A stretch of DNA of 5,510 nt from Gallionellaceae bacterium (GTDB taxonomy: Bacteria > Pseudomonadota > Gammaproteobacteria > Burkholderiales > Gallionellaceae), in assembly GCA_030690855.1 (NCBI GenBank), contig JAUYFR010000237.1, positions 1 through 5,510 of the forward strand, given 5' to 3'. The translations under genes were made by a program, and so were the position numbers. Below are positions 5,462 through 5,510 of the stretch, in pieces (the first letter of the stretch is position 1; each line of letters begins with the position of its first letter). The notes under the pieces were generated by a model. That model was not told the origin of the DNA, ran no database searches, and saw only the letters and a program-made list of their open reading frames with translations.

Positions 5462-5510
5462 ATGCCTATCTTGTCCGTGTTTTTCGGTATCATCGTTCGC
5501 ATGTGGCACG
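5462..5510 (+). CDS. DUF4160-family protein, 3'-truncated by the window edge
   Basis: Only MPILSVFFGIIVRMWH and one further base are visible. The pattern MP-x-(I/L)-S-x-FFGI-(I/V)-(I/V)-RM is the characteristic start of DUF4160 proteins, small proteins of about 80-90 residues that usually continue with a HNPPHFH-type stretch beyond this window. DUF4160 genes are often followed by a DUF2442 gene, and the pair has toxin-antitoxin-like distribution, but no activity can be claimed from this fragment. It has its own promoter, a possible operator and a strong ribosome site, and it lies next to a repeat cluster, a common setting for small accessory modules. The identification rests on 16 residues. 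Confidence 0.7.
   Translation, partial: MPILSVFFGIIVRMWH

Overview
The window looks like chromosomal DNA of a flagellated Gram-negative proteobacterium. A betaproteobacterium (for example Nitrosomonadales, Methylophilaceae-like) is my best guess, from the style of the flagellin, DjlA and Mfd proteins and from the REP-type palindromes. That placement is a family-resemblance judgement, not a computed one. All supported genes lie on the + strand; I found no convincing gene on the - strand.

Layout: (1) 1-713 is the 3' part of a compact flagellin gene (fliC), closed by a strong intrinsic terminator at 727-762. (2) After a short AT-rich spacer, a TATAAT box at 883-888 begins a two-gene unit, djlA (938-1710) then mfd (1710-5225). 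The two are joined by a one-base TAATG stop/start overlap. djlA encodes a membrane-anchored J-domain co-chaperone and mfd the transcription-repair coupling factor. (3) 5226-5461 is a spacer holding a nested palindromic repeat, with a GC-rich hairpin likely to end mfd transcription, then a promoter with an inverted repeat across it. (4) 5462-5510 is the first 16 codons of a DUF4160-type gene that leaves the window.

The most notable feature is damage or remodelling in the djlA-mfd unit. djlA has an apparent one-base deletion near 1095/1096 that separates the membrane anchor from the TerB-like and J domains. mfd has a single in-frame TAA at codon 214, which separates a D1a/D2-like N-terminal piece (UvrA-contacting region) from the rest of an otherwise perfectly open frame. 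Farther along, mfd carries a 60-bp inverted pair of REP units (2735-2794). Sixty bases is exactly 20 codons, so the reading frame is kept. Removing those 20 codons brings the protein to about the E. coli Mfd length.

Whether the two breaks are real mutations or sequence errors cannot be settled from this window. The intact 957-codon remainder of mfd argues that decay, if real, is very recent. I see no defence system, CRISPR array, tRNA, rRNA or complete mobile element. The REP-type elements and the start of the DUF4160 gene are the only accessory-like content.
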